This document shows, one piece after another, positions 1 to 8,260 of a stretch of 64,000 nucleotides of DNA. Every line of letters starts with the position of its first letter. Position 1 is the stretch's first letter. The translations under genes and the position numbers were made by a program. Under the pieces are notes generated by a model that was not told the origin of the DNA, did no database searches, and saw nothing but the letters and a program-made list of their open reading frames with translations. Origin of the DNA: Microbacterium sp. H1-D42 (GTDB lineage Bacteria > Actinomycetota > Actinomycetes > Actinomycetales > Microbacteriaceae); the NCBI RefSeq assembly GCF_022637555.1, contig NZ_CP093342.1:62001-126000 (forward strand). The letters are read 5' to 3'.

Positions 1-346
1 CCGCGAGGGCCGCCTCCTGCGAGGGCAGCTTGTCTGAGACCACCGGGATGTCGGCCGCTGCGTCGGCGTACTTCTCGGGCACCGGACCGTCGCTGTAGGC
101 GCTGCCGATGATGCGATCCTCGACGCCCAGCGCGAGCAGCAGCTCGAGCGTCGTCGATTTGATCGTGAGGATGCGCTGCGGGGGAGAGTCGACGGTGATC
201 TCGGTGCCGCAGTTGTCGATCGTCAGGGCTTCGGCTGGCGCGTCGGATGCCGGTGGCGTGGCTTCTGCGCCGGCGCAGCCGGCCAGTACGGCGACGGCGA
301 GAAGAGCAGGAGCGACAAGAGCGACGCGGTGGGTGAGGCGGGGCAT
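1..346 (-). CDS. ABC transporter substrate-binding lipoprotein, 5' part; possibly F420-0 uptake
   Basis: N-terminal 115 residues of an exported binding protein; the rest lies beyond the window edge. Residues 1-24 are a lipoprotein signal (MPRLTHR, a hydrophobic stretch, then lipobox LAGC). The mature part runs into LTIDNCGTEITV and PQRILTIKSTTLELLLALG, the first fold of the Peripla_BP_2 family (PF01497) that binds siderophores, corrinoids and related compounds. The NCGTEI / TIKST / DGPVPEKYA pattern resembles what I remember of the actinobacterial family proposed to bind the cofactor precursor F420-0 (TIGR03868). That assignment is from memory and is not proven by the fragment. Its transporter partners would lie to the left, outside the window. 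Confidence 0.7.
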   Translation of the reverse strand, partial: MPRLTHRVALVAPALLAVAVLAGCAGAEATPPASDAPAEALTIDNCGTEITVDSPPQRILTIKSTTLELLLALGVEDRIIGSAYSDGPVPEKYADAAADIPVVSDKLPSQEAALA

Positions 347-738
347 GGTTCTCCGGGTGCGACGGGCATCCGATCGGATGCGAGGCAGACCGATCCGTCA
401 CAGTGAACGGTTCGGCGGCGCAGCTGACGCGCCATCTGCGGTCCAGACCCGGACCACGTCGCCCCGGCCAATTCCGGCGAGGCTTTCCGCCATCCTACGC
501 GTCGCGTTCCGCACGGAAGGAGACTTTCGCGGGTGAGCGGGGCTTGGCACCCCGGAAATCCTCCTTCCACTGAGATGCCCCGGGCGAGACCGGGCTGGGT
601 GCGGGTGCGGGTGTGGATGCTGGGTACGGCCGCTTGGCACGCCGAAGCGGCGGGTGCGGGCCGTCACGGTATCCGCATCCGCCGCGTCGTGCACGTCCGT
701 CTGGCCGGGCCAGGGCCGGACGTGCACGTCGGCGTCGG
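347..738. other. Intergenic region without a convincing gene
   Basis: This 392-bp stretch lies between the start of the leftward binding-protein gene and the 3' end of the chaplin-like gene. It holds the first copy of the window's inverted-repeat family (515-569) and a short GC-rich direct-repeat tract at about 590-620 (GGGTGCGGGTGCGGGTG). The open frames here have the composition of antisense or noncoding DNA and none has a ribosome binding site with a recognisable product. Confidence 0.6.
515..569. repeat. Inverted-repeat family, copy A
   Basis: Two 21-bp arms, 515-535 and 549-569, pair at 17 of 21 positions around a short loop. The outer GGAAGGAG / CTCCTTCC and inner TTTC / GGAAA blocks are shared with copies near 17.3, 27.2, 28.3 and 49.1 kb. 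Here it lies just past the 3' end of the chaplin-like gene and upstream of the binding-protein gene. Confidence 0.7.
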
Positions 739-2307
739 TCACACCTTGCGTGCGCGCCGCACCAGCGTTCCTCCGATCAGCAGCAGCGACAGCGCCAGCA
801 GCGCAAGTGCCGGAGCCACCGGGGCGCCGCCGGTGATGGCGAGGCTGCCGGTGTTCGCCGAAGCGACCAGCGCGTGAGGCGCGTCCCCGCCGTTCACGGT
901 CGGAACCGTGCCGGGGTCGGTGCCCGGGTCAGTACCCGGGTCGGTGCCGGGGTCGGTCCCAGGATCGGTCCCAGGGTCCGTGCCCGGGTCCGTGCCGGGG
1001 TCCGCGCCCGGGTCGGTGCCGGGGTCGGTGCCCGGGTCGGTGCCGGGGTCCGTCACGGTGCTCTCACCGAGGATCGCGATGGCGTTGCCGCCGATCGTGA
1101 TGGGGGCGGTGATGGGCAGCAGCACCTGCGTGCCGCCGAGCAGCGAGCCGATCCCGCTCGTGATCGCCGTTATGGGCGTCGTAGTGGGCGCAGGGCCCGC
1201 GACGCCACCACCCGTGACCGCCGCCGTGCCGAGGATGCTGATCGCGTTGCCGGTGACCGTGATGGGTGCGGTGATCGGTGCGACGATCTGTGTGCCGCCG
1301 AGGATGCTGTCGGTTCCGTCGGTTGCCGCGCCTGTGACCGGGGTGCCGGTCGTGGGTGCGGTGGGGGCGGCTGCCGGCTGCTTGACGGTGCTGTGTCCGA
1401 GGATGCTGATCGCGTTGCCGGTCACCGTGATGGGTGCGGTGATCGGTGCGACGATCTGTGTGCCGCCGAGGATGCTGTCGGTTCCGTCGGTTGCCGCGCC
1501 TGTGACCGGGGTGCCGGTCGTGGGTGCGGTGGGGGCGGCTGCCGGCTGCTTGACGGTGCTGTGTCCGAGGATGCTGATCGCGTTGCCGGTCACGGTGATG
1601 GGTGCCGTGATCGGTGCGACGATCTGTGTGCCGCCGAGGATGCTGTCGGTTCCGTCGGTTGCCGCGCCTGTGACCGGGGTGCCGGTCGTGGGTGCGGTGG
1701 GGGCGGCTGCCGGCTGCTTGACGGTGCTGTGTCCGAGGATGCTGATCGCGTTGCCGGTCACAGTGACGGGGACGTTGACGGCGAGAAGCGCCTGCGTGCC
1801 CGACAGAACCCCGTCGATGCCCGATGTCTGCACCAGCGGTGCCGGTGCCTTCGTGGGTGCAGGGGCCTTCGCGGGCGCTGCCTTCGCAGCTGCCGGTGCC
1901 TTCTCAGGGGCGGGCGCGGACTTCACGCTGGACGTGCCGAGCACGCTCACCGCGTTGTCCTTGACCGTCACCGGCACGTTGACGGTCACGACCGCCTGAG
2001 TGCCGGATCCGACGCCATCGGACCCGTTGGTCTGCACCGTCGGCGCAGGTGCGGCCGGTGCCGCCTTGGGCGCCGCAGGCGCAGGTGCTGGCGCAGGCGA
2101 GACGGACTCGACGACGCTGGTGCCGAGCACCGAGACCGCGTTGCCCACCACGGTGAGCGGTGCCGTCACGGGTGCGAGGATCTGCGACCCTCCGAGAAGA
2201 CTGTCGTCTCCGTTGGTTTCTGCCGCGTTTGCGGCTGAGGCGCCGAGCAGCGTGATGCCGCCGGCGATGAGCACACCCCACAGGGCATGCTTGGCGAAAG
2301 TGCGCAT
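739..2307 (-). CDS. Secreted chaplin-like repeat protein with LAXTG cell-wall sorting signal
   Basis: A 522-residue surface protein. Residues 1-29 are a Sec signal peptide ending ASAANA. Seven copies of a unit of about 36 residues follow, with pattern GTQIVAPITAPITVTGNAIS then ILG, separated by Ala/Pro/Thr linkers. The unit resembles the chaplin domain (PF03777), the amyloid-forming surfactant repeat of Streptomyces, but has no cysteines. Next come a run of DPGT repeats (about 903-1055), LAITG (829-843), a hydrophobic helix and RRARKV. LAXTG is the class E sortase motif that anchors long chaplins to peptidoglycan. The start has AGGAGA 8 bases upstream. Three central units are almost identical in DNA. 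The chaplin relationship is inferred from pattern; the wall-anchor architecture is seen directly. Confidence 0.82.
   Translation of the reverse strand: MRTFAKHALWGVLIAGGITLLGASAANAAETNGDDSLLGGSQILAPVTAPLTVVGNAVSVLGTSVVESVSPAPAPAPAAPKAAPAAPAPTVQTNGSDGVGSGTQAVVTVNVPVTVKDNAVSVLGTSSVKSAPAPEKAPAAAKAAPAKAPAPTKAPAPLVQTSGIDGVLSGTQALLAVNVPVTVTGNAISILGHSTVKQPAAAPTAPTTGTPVTGAATDGTDSILGGTQIVAPITAPITVTGNAISILGHSTVKQPAAAPTAPTTGTPVTGAATDGTDSILGGTQIVAPITAPITVTGNAISILGHSTVKQPAAAPTAPTTGTPVTGAATDGTDSILGGTQIVAPITAPITVTGNAISILGTAAVTGGGVAGPAPTTTPITAITSGIGSLLGGTQVLLPITAPITIGGNAIAILGESTVTDPGTDPGTDPGTDPGADPGTDPGTDPGTDPGTDPGTDPGTDPGTDPGTVPTVNGGDAPHALVASANTGSLAITGGAPVAPALALLALSLLLIGGTLVRRARKV
1232..1735. repeat. Three 168-bp tandem repeats inside the chaplin-like gene
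   Basis: Units begin at 1232, 1400 and 1568 and are nearly identical, with a fourth partial unit from 1736. Each encodes 56 residues: one chaplin-like unit plus its Pro/Thr linker (VKQPAAAPTAPTTGTPVTG). The in-frame period and low divergence suggest recent expansion and possible copy-number variation between strains. Confidence 0.9.
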
Positions 2308-2391
2308 GAGTGATTCTCCTGATCTGTACGAGTTGATGACCGCACGGGTGTGCGGACGAGCGTGCCGATGCGAACATCGGCCTGCCCCTCG

Positions 2392-3414
2392 TCAGTCAGG
2401 AGAGACGTCGGTGCTGCCGGCCGGAGAGGGCGGCAGAGCAGAATCCGCGGGAATACCCGCGAGGGTCCACGCCTCATCGGCGTGGAGATCATGGTGATGC
2501 AGCGCCGCGTTCACGCCGCCCGATGAGCCGCCGGGCCCGGCGGAAGAGCTTGCGGGCGCCATCGCAGGAGGCGGACCCGTCACCGGGTCGCCTGGCGATT
2601 CAGCATCCGACGCGCTCGAATCCGACGCGACCGCGACCGACGCCATCGGCGCGGGCGAGGTCCAGGCGCTGGACCGGACCGCCGCTGACGACGCCGAGGC
2701 ATCGAGGGCGGCATCGGATGCTGTCGCCGAAGGAGCGGTGGTCGACGGGTCGACCGCGGGAGTGTCCTCGCCGCCGGGCTGCTGGGGCACGTCCACGCCG
2801 GGAGTCACCGTCGGCTCCTCGCCCGGATCCTGCGGACCGAGCGCATCGACGATGGGTGGCACTGTGCTGTCGACGACCGGCACCAGGGAGTCGACGACCC
2901 CGTCGACCGCGCCCGCCGAGTCATCGAGCAGGTCGGTCACGCCGAGCCCGTCGAGAGCCGCACCGACCGCGGGAACATCCCGGACGATGCCGGTGACGGG
3001 CTTGACGATCGACGACACCGGATCGTTCGCGACGATGGTCGTGACCGAGTCCGTGACGGCCGAGACGGTCTGGCCGGCTGCGCCGAGGGCATCCGATGCC
3101 GGCTTGCCGACGACGGGCACCTTCGCGACCGTCGTCGCCGTCTTCTCGACGACCGTCTTCGTCACCTTCACGACCGGGGCGGTGACCTCGGTGACTGCAC
3201 CTGCCGCCGTCTTCACGACCGGGTCGACCACGTCGGTGACCGCTGCGCCGACCAGCGAGGTGAGGCCGGAGAGGGGCTTCGGATCGTCATCATCGGCGCG
3301 GGCCTGGCCTCCGCCGAACAAGGCAGTGAAGGCGGCCCAGACGAGCACAGCCATGGCACCCCAGAGGAACACCGCGGGAATGCGGCGCCTGGTTGCCCCA
3401 GCGTTCATGCTCAT
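2392..3414 (-). CDS. Secreted protein of unknown function, paralogue of the 3958-5151 product
   Basis: 340 residues. A signal sequence (FLWGAMAVLVWAAFTALFGG, then GQARAD) is followed by an acidic start and about 150 residues of Val/Thr/Ala-rich sequence with repeated PVVKT, VTDSVT and PVVDST segments, a Pro/Ser/Thr/Ala-rich region, a short HHHDLHADEAW segment and a tail ending STDVSPD. I do not recognise a catalytic domain. ATG at 3414 is preferred because GGAGG lies 8 bases upstream; a second ATG follows two codons later. The signal sequence and final SPD tail match the upstream neighbour, so the two look like diverged duplicates. It lies just upstream of the chaplin-like gene on the same strand and may be cotranscribed with it. 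Confidence 0.72.
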   Translation of the reverse strand: MSMNAGATRRRIPAVFLWGAMAVLVWAAFTALFGGGQARADDDDPKPLSGLTSLVGAAVTDVVDPVVKTAAGAVTEVTAPVVKVTKTVVEKTATTVAKVPVVGKPASDALGAAGQTVSAVTDSVTTIVANDPVSSIVKPVTGIVRDVPAVGAALDGLGVTDLLDDSAGAVDGVVDSLVPVVDSTVPPIVDALGPQDPGEEPTVTPGVDVPQQPGGEDTPAVDPSTTAPSATASDAALDASASSAAVRSSAWTSPAPMASVAVASDSSASDAESPGDPVTGPPPAMAPASSSAGPGGSSGGVNAALHHHDLHADEAWTLAGIPADSALPPSPAGSTDVSPD

Positions 3415-3957
3415 CCGCCCCTCCGACGCATGACCGAAACCTCTGCCTGGGCGCGACGTTACCGCATCCACGAGGTCGAGTCCACCACTGTCGCGTGCGC
3501 GCCGTTGCGAACGTGACAGCGGTGGACTCCGCGGCGGCTGTGACGAGCCGCCGCATCTGCGACAGACCACTGGGACGGAGGGGACGTCTGGGACTACCGC
3601 AGAGATGTTGGCGGATGTCTCGCGAAGGGGTGCGAGACACCCGCCTGGCGGTGGCGCGGGGCCGAGCCGCCGTGCAGGTCCGTGTGGAGAGGGAGTCCAC
3701 GATCGGCGCCTGCTGCGCCGGTGCGGCGAGATGAGACTGGGGAGAATCACCTGCCGCACCGGCTTCTGGACCGTCGGTGACGCCGGCCTTCACAAAGGCG
3801 GCGGTCATCGACGGAAGTCGTCAGGCCGAGCGGGTGCGGCAGGTGCCCCGGAGGGCGAGTGGCGCGGAAGTGCGCATGAGAGAACTCCTGAGTTGATCGG
3901 ATCGGTGGCTGCGCAGAGGTGTGCGCGGGGTCGACGAGGATCGACCTGCCCGAGCGA
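3415..3957. other. Intergenic region with remnant of a duplicated gene unit
   Basis: The right end (about 3862-3957) is visibly homologous to 2297-2391: GAAGTGCGCATGAG, the GTGTGCG block and CGATCAGTCGGGGG correspond in order to sequence between the chaplin-like gene and its upstream neighbour. Leftwards the homology fades. The rest (3415-3820) contains no frame I would call a gene. Confidence 0.6.
3821..3877 (-). pseudogene. Truncated remnant of a second chaplin-like gene
   Basis: An 18-codon frame (MRTSAPLALRGTCRTRSA, then stop) sits where a second chaplin-like gene would start. It keeps the AGGAG ribosome site and the MRT start, with partial match to MRTFAKHALWG of the intact gene, and then diverges to a stop. 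The arrangement [secreted SPD-tail protein, short spacer, MRT gene] thus occurs twice in tandem, with the second MRT gene lost. It could instead be a short leader or chance frame. Confidence 0.45.
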
Positions 3958-5151
3958 TCAGTCGGGGGAGCAGTCCGTGGCGGAGGTGGGACCGGCAGGA
4001 AGCCGGTCGTCCGCAGAAGTGAGAATGCTGAGCAGCACGTTGGCGAGCTGCTCGTCGCCGGTGATGGCGTCGCTTGCGACCTGGAACGGTGCAGCGCCTG
4101 CGGCGCCGGCACCCGTGCCAGAGCCCGCGGGTGCGGACCACTGCTCGGTGAGCGGTGTCTCGTCGGAGAGCGGCCCGTCGGCTTCAGGGTCGCTGGCTGT
4201 TGATGCGCCGGTGGATGCTGCAGAAGCGGTCATGATCGCGGTCTGAGCCGGGGCCGGTGCGGGCAGCCACGTGATCGTCGCCTGCTGCGCGAGACCGTGC
4301 AGGGATGCACCCTGAGCGTGCGCGTGTCCCTTCGCATGCCCGACGCCGTGTCCTTTGGACGGGGCCTTGTCGGCTGAGTGACCGTTGCCGTTGGCGGACC
4401 AGTGACCCTTGCCCTTGTCGTGGCCGAACGCGTTGCCGCGGTGGTCATTGTCGGCGCCGTGCCCGGGGGTGGTGCGCTCGGGCCCCGAGTCGCGATCGGG
4501 GGTGTGCGATGCCGGGTTGGATGCCCCGGGAACGCCTGCCCACGCCGGCTTGCCCGGAGTCTTCGGCTTGGCGCCGGCATCGGTGCTCGCATCGTCAGAG
4601 GGCGCGCTCGAGCTGCCGCCCCCACCAGGCGCGGGTGACGGGTTCGAGGTGCCTGTCGTCGACTTCGCCTGGCCGGGCGCCTTCGGGTTCCCGTTGGACG
4701 ATGTCGACTTGGGGTTCGGCTGCGGGTTCGACTTCGGCGCCGACGCATTGGCCTGCGGGTTCTTGTTGGCGTTCGCGTTTGCGTTGGCCTGCGCGTTGCT
4801 GTTGCCCTGCGCGTTGCTGTTGGCCTGCGAGTTCTTGTTCGCGTTCGCGTTGGCGTTGGCGTTGCTGTTCTTGTTGCCCTGCGCGTTGCCGTTGCCCTGC
4901 GCGTTGCCGTTGCCCTGCGAGTTCTTGTTGGCGTTGGCGTTGGATGCGCCGTTGGTCTTCCCCTGGGCGGCGGGCGCCTTCGCAGCGGGGGCGCTGTTCG
5001 CGGTGGCAGGCGCCGCCGCAGCATCCGGCGTCTCGTCGGCTGACGCCTGCGAGGCGCCCAGAACCGACGCGAGGAACACCCAGGCGAGTACGCCGAGCAC
5101 GCCCCACAGCCACTTGACGTGGCTGCGGCGATCTGCTGACGCGAGTCGCAC
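3958..5151 (-). CDS. Secreted Asn/Ala/Gly-rich low-complexity protein
   Basis: 397 residues. A short basic start and a hydrophobic segment (VKWLWGVLGVLAWVFLASVL) end at GASQASAD. A region of about 100 residues follows, made almost only of Asn, Ala, Gly, Gln, Lys and Ser (NANANKNSQ and AQGNGN types of unit), then a Pro/Ser/Gly linker, a His/Gly/Lys-rich stretch (KGHGVGHAKGHAHAQG) that could bind metal, and a C-terminus ending ATDCSPD. GTG at 5151 is chosen because GGGGAGG lies 5 bases upstream; an in-frame ATG at 5175 has no such site. The signal sequence and tail match the 2392-3414 product. Function unknown; probably a surface or matrix protein. Confidence 0.7.
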   Translation of the reverse strand: MRLASADRRSHVKWLWGVLGVLAWVFLASVLGASQASADETPDAAAAPATANSAPAAKAPAAQGKTNGASNANANKNSQGNGNAQGNGNAQGNKNSNANANANANKNSQANSNAQGNSNAQANANANANKNPQANASAPKSNPQPNPKSTSSNGNPKAPGQAKSTTGTSNPSPAPGGGGSSSAPSDDASTDAGAKPKTPGKPAWAGVPGASNPASHTPDRDSGPERTTPGHGADNDHRGNAFGHDKGKGHWSANGNGHSADKAPSKGHGVGHAKGHAHAQGASLHGLAQQATITWLPAPAPAQTAIMTASAASTGASTASDPEADGPLSDETPLTEQWSAPAGSGTGAGAAGAAPFQVASDAITGDEQLANVLLSILTSADDRLPAGPTSATDCSPD

Positions 5152-5665
5152 GGAACCCTCCCCGGGATGAGTCATTCGCGCGGGCCGGCGAACAAACTCG
5201 ATCGTGCGAACATACCGCGAGTTCGGGCGAGTGTCCACATCAGCGCACGCGCGAGGCGGACGCCGCAACTCCCGGGCAGCACGCGGACTTGACTTTCCCC
5301 AGGTTCTGCACATTGCGTTCACATGCCGTCAACCTTCAATCTCCCGTTTAAGTCGATTGTCATCCACAGGCTGGGGAAACTGAAACAACCAGGTCAGGGA
5401 TAATTAATCGGACACTTGTGGAAACTCTCCACCGAGTTGTCCACAGGCATTGTGCACAGACACTCCAGAGTTGTTCGCACACTCTCCACAGAGTTATCCA
5501 CAGCCATGGTTGCAGGGCGCTCACGCGGGTCATACCTTGGTCGAGGCCGGGTGTCCGACGTTCATGGTTCGCTGTTTTCAGCGGCCGAGAAACCACGCGG
5601 CCGGCATCCACTCAGTCGAGTGGTCGAGCGGCGTCTGACACGCCGCTTCTGCAGGAGGGGGCACA
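5152..5665. other. Long intergenic region before dnaB
   Basis: This 514-bp region separates the leftward secreted-protein gene from dnaB. It is clearly more AT-rich than its surroundings around 5330-5415, with TTTAAG and ATAATTAAT stretches, and contains the DnaA-box cluster listed separately. The frames here have no codon bias, so I see no gene. Confidence 0.7.
5360..5502. promoter_or_regulatory. Cluster of DnaA-box-like sites upstream of dnaB
   Basis: Near-consensus nonamers: TCATCCACA (5360-5368), TTTCCACAA on the minus strand (5416-5424), TTGTCCACA (5437-5445), TTGTGCACA (5450-5458), CTCTCCACA (5482-5490) and TTATCCACA (5494-5502). TTGTCCACA is the usual actinobacterial box and TTATCCACA the classical one. 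An AT-rich ATAATTAAT lies at about 5400-5408. Such a cluster could make dnaB expression respond to DnaA, titrate DnaA, or belong to an origin-like element. dnaA and dnaN are not in the window. Confidence 0.7.
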
Positions 5666-7069
5666 GTGTCGATCGCAGATATCTCGGACGAGCGTCTGGG
5701 TGGTTCGCGACCCCCTGAGCGGACACCTCCGCATGACCTGCTTGCAGAGCAGAGTGCTCTCGGTGGAATGCTGCTGTCGAAGGACGCTGTCGCCGATGTG
5801 ATCGAGAGCCTCAAGGGCGCCGATTTCTACGTGCCGAAGCACGAGCTCATCTTCGAGGCGATCCTGTCGCTCTATTCGCACGGCGAGCCGACCGACGTCG
5901 TCGCCGTCACCGATGAGCTCATCAAGACCGGCGAGCTCGGCAGGGCCGGCGGTGCCGACTACCTGCACACGCTCACCTCGATCGTGCCGACGGCCGCCAA
6001 CGCCGGGTACTACGCCAGCATCGTCCAGGAGCGTGCGATCCTGCGACGCCTGGTCGACGCGGGCACGCGCATCGTGCAGCTCGGCTACGCCGGCGAGGGC
6101 GACGCGACCGACATCGTCAACAACGCCCAGGCAGAGATCTACTCGGTGACCGGAACCGAGACCGCCGAGGACTACGTGCCGTTGACCGTGGCCGTGGATG
6201 CCGCGGTGGAAGAGATCGAGGCGGCCAACGGCCGCGATGGCTCGATGACGGGCATCCCCACCGGCTTCCGCGAACTCGACGAGCTGACCAACGGTCTGCA
6301 CGGCGGTCAGATGATCGTCGTCGCCGCGAGGCCGGCCATGGGCAAATCGACGCTGGCACTGGATTTTGCGAGGGCAGCCTCGATCGGCCACAACTTCCCG
6401 TCCATCTTCTTCTCACTCGAGATGGGCAAGAGCGAGATCGCGATGCGTCTGCTCAGCGCCGAGGGCGGCATCCCGCTGCAGAACATGCGTAAGGGCACGC
6501 TCGACCCGCGCGACTGGACCACCGTCGCCGCGACGCGCGGGCGCATCAACGACGCCCCGCTCTACATTGACGACAGCCCGAACATGACGCTCGTCGAGAT
6601 CCGCGCGAAGTGCCGCCGACTCAAGCAGCGCGAGGGTCTGAAGATGGTCATCATCGACTATCTGCAGCTGATGACCTCGGGCAAGCGCGTCGAGTCGCGC
6701 CAGCAGGAGGTGTCGGAGTTCTCCCGAAGCCTCAAGCTCATCGCCAAGGAACTGCAGGTGCCGGTGATCGCGCTCAGCCAGCTGAACCGTGGCCCCGAGC
6801 AGCGCCAGGACAAGAAGCCTGCGATCAGCGACCTGCGTGAGTCCGGCTCGATCGAGCAGGACGCCGACATGGTGATCCTGCTGCACCGCGATTCGGTCTA
6901 TGACAAGGATGTGCGCCCCGGCGAGGCCGACCTCATCGTGGCCAAGCACCGTAACGGTCCGACCGCGACGCTCCAGGTGGCGTTCCAGGGGCATTACTCG
7001 CGCTTCAAGGACATGGCGCCAGGGGACTTCGGCGGTGGTGGCCCCGGCGGGGGCGGCGACTTCAACTGA
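5666..7069 (+). CDS. dnaB: Replicative DNA helicase DnaB
   Basis: 467 residues, full length for bacterial DnaB. The N-terminal domain (EQSALGGMLLSKDAVADVIE, about residues 28-130) mediates hexamer and primase contacts; a linker leads to the RecA-like ATPase. Walker A is RPAMGKST with Gly226-Lys227-Ser228, Walker B is MVIIDYLQLM, and the DnaB motifs ALSQLNRGPEQR and RESGSIEQDADMV follow. The C-terminus is a Gly-rich tail ending GGGGDFN. No intein interrupts the ATPase motifs. GTG start with GCAGGAGGGG about 6 bases upstream. It is not next to rpsF-ssb-rpsR-rplI, which often precedes it, but stands alone after a DnaA-box cluster. Confidence 0.98.
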   Translation: MSIADISDERLGGSRPPERTPPHDLLAEQSALGGMLLSKDAVADVIESLKGADFYVPKHELIFEAILSLYSHGEPTDVVAVTDELIKTGELGRAGGADYLHTLTSIVPTAANAGYYASIVQERAILRRLVDAGTRIVQLGYAGEGDATDIVNNAQAEIYSVTGTETAEDYVPLTVAVDAAVEEIEAANGRDGSMTGIPTGFRELDELTNGLHGGQMIVVAARPAMGKSTLALDFARAASIGHNFPSIFFSLEMGKSEIAMRLLSAEGGIPLQNMRKGTLDPRDWTTVAATRGRINDAPLYIDDSPNMTLVEIRAKCRRLKQREGLKMVIIDYLQLMTSGKRVESRQQEVSEFSRSLKLIAKELQVPVIALSQLNRGPEQRQDKKPAISDLRESGSIEQDADMVILLHRDSVYDKDVRPGEADLIVAKHRNGPTATLQVAFQGHYSRFKDMAPGDFGGGGPGGGGDFN

Positions 7070-7135
7070 TGGTCGGTTCGCTCGGCTGATTCAGCGGTCG
7101 CTGGTCATCGGCGCGCGTCGGCCCGGGCAGCCCGC

Positions 7136-7909
7136 TCAGATCCGCGCCGCGATCACCCGTGCTGTCGCGACCGGGTCGGCGCGATGCATGACCGACTCCG
7201 GGACGATCACGAGCTGCGCCCGGTCGATCTCGGATGCCAGTCGGTCGGCGGCCCCGATCAGGAACGGGAATGTCTGCTCGCCCCGCAGCACGGTCACCGG
7301 CTGATCCACGGCGAGAGCCTCAGCCGACGGCTCCCGCAGACGCAGCGTCAGCCGTGCGTCGTACACCGTGGACTGGCCGAGCGGGGCGAGGGCATCCAGC
7401 ATCCCGTTCGTCCGCCCCGCCTCCACCATCTCCTGCGGCAGTCCCACCGCGTCGAGCTGGAAGGCCGCCACCGCCTCGGCAGGCTGGCCGGCGTCGACCA
7501 GCGCCTGCAGTCGATCGACCAGATCGGGGGTGAAACCCGTGCCGGCGAAATCGATCGGCGGCTCGGAGAGGAACAGCTCCCCCGTCGGCACCCCGCGAGT
7601 AGCCGCATAGAGGGCGAGTACGGCGCCGGACGAATGTCCGAGAACGGCGTCCACCCCGCCGACCGCATCGATCACCGCCGCAAGGTCGGCGACCTCGTCC
7701 TCCGGGACGGATCCGGCTCGATCACCGCTGCCGCCGCGGGCCCGTCGATCCCACGTGATCGCGCGGAATCCAGCATCCGACAGCGCCGCCGCGAGCGGCT
7801 CGGCGTCCACCGCCTTCGACAGTGCTCCGTTCACGATGACGACGGTGCGGCCGTCGCCAATCGCGAAGAACTCGATCGGTGTGCCGTCAGCCGAGGTCGC
7901 GATGCTCAT
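7136..7909 (-). CDS. Alpha/beta hydrolase
   Basis: 257 residues with the alpha/beta-hydrolase fold: DGTPIEFFAIGDGRTVVIVNG near the N-terminus, RRARGGSGD around the oxyanion-hole loop, nucleophile elbow GHSSGA, and a C-terminal PESVMHRADP that may carry the catalytic His. ATG at 7909 is chosen because this is where family homology would begin; upstream codons look noncoding. Substrate unknown. It is convergent with dnaB. Confidence 0.85.
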   Translation of the reverse strand: MSIATSADGTPIEFFAIGDGRTVVIVNGALSKAVDAEPLAAALSDAGFRAITWDRRARGGSGDRAGSVPEDEVADLAAVIDAVGGVDAVLGHSSGAVLALYAATRGVPTGELFLSEPPIDFAGTGFTPDLVDRLQALVDAGQPAEAVAAFQLDAVGLPQEMVEAGRTNGMLDALAPLGQSTVYDARLTLRLREPSAEALAVDQPVTVLRGEQTFPFLIGAADRLASEIDRAQLVIVPESVMHRADPVATARVIAARI

Positions 7910-7982
7910 CCCGTCATCACAGCACGGGCATCCGACATCCACCAGGGCTTGCGCGGAGGCGGCCTGAGCCCCCGCCGCAAGA

Positions 7983-8180
7983 TCATCGACCCTGCTGCCG
8001 CTTGCGCGCCGCCTGCCGCAGCTCGTTCGCACGCTCGCGCAGCTCGGGATCATCCATCACCAGCTGCACCAGCGGACAGTCCTGCGGGCCGCTCGTGCCA
8101 GGAATGCACAGCGAACAGGGATCCCCGGCGCGCACAGGGCACATCGGCTGAGGGAACCGCCGCTTCCTGCCTTCCGTCAC
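7983..8180 (-). CDS. Small conserved Cys-rich protein
   Basis: A 65-residue protein with the pattern CPVRAGDPCSLCIPGTSGPQ then DCPLVQ, giving four cysteines that could bind zinc or an Fe-S cluster, followed by an Arg/Gln-rich helix. Short proteins of this type are conserved in actinobacteria (I think of DUF6767, from memory). GTG start at 8180. Spacing to the downstream hydrolase gene is 73 bp, so they may share a transcript. Role unknown. Confidence 0.7.
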   Translation of the reverse strand: MTEGRKRRFPQPMCPVRAGDPCSLCIPGTSGPQDCPLVQLVMDDPELRERANELRQAARKRQQGR

Positions 8181-8260
8181 GGCTCCATCATCCGCCTGCG
8201 GTGCCTGCGCCGGCGCGGAGGGCGCCGGACAAAACCATGCGCTCGGCGTAGGGTGCCCTC

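Noticed and set aside
613..2238. Long plus-strand open frame of 541 codons
   Set aside because: It is antisense to the chaplin-like gene and consists of Arg/Gly/Ala-rich sequence produced by reading its repeats backwards; the minus-strand protein has signal peptide, repeats and sorting motif.
5335..5505. Chromosomal origin oriC
   Set aside because: Boxes and AT-richness fit, but dnaA, dnaN, rpmH and gyrase genes are absent; only a DnaA-box cluster is claimed.
6300..6900. Intein in DnaB
   Set aside because: DnaB often hosts inteins at the Walker A and later motifs, but here the motifs are contiguous and the length is normal.
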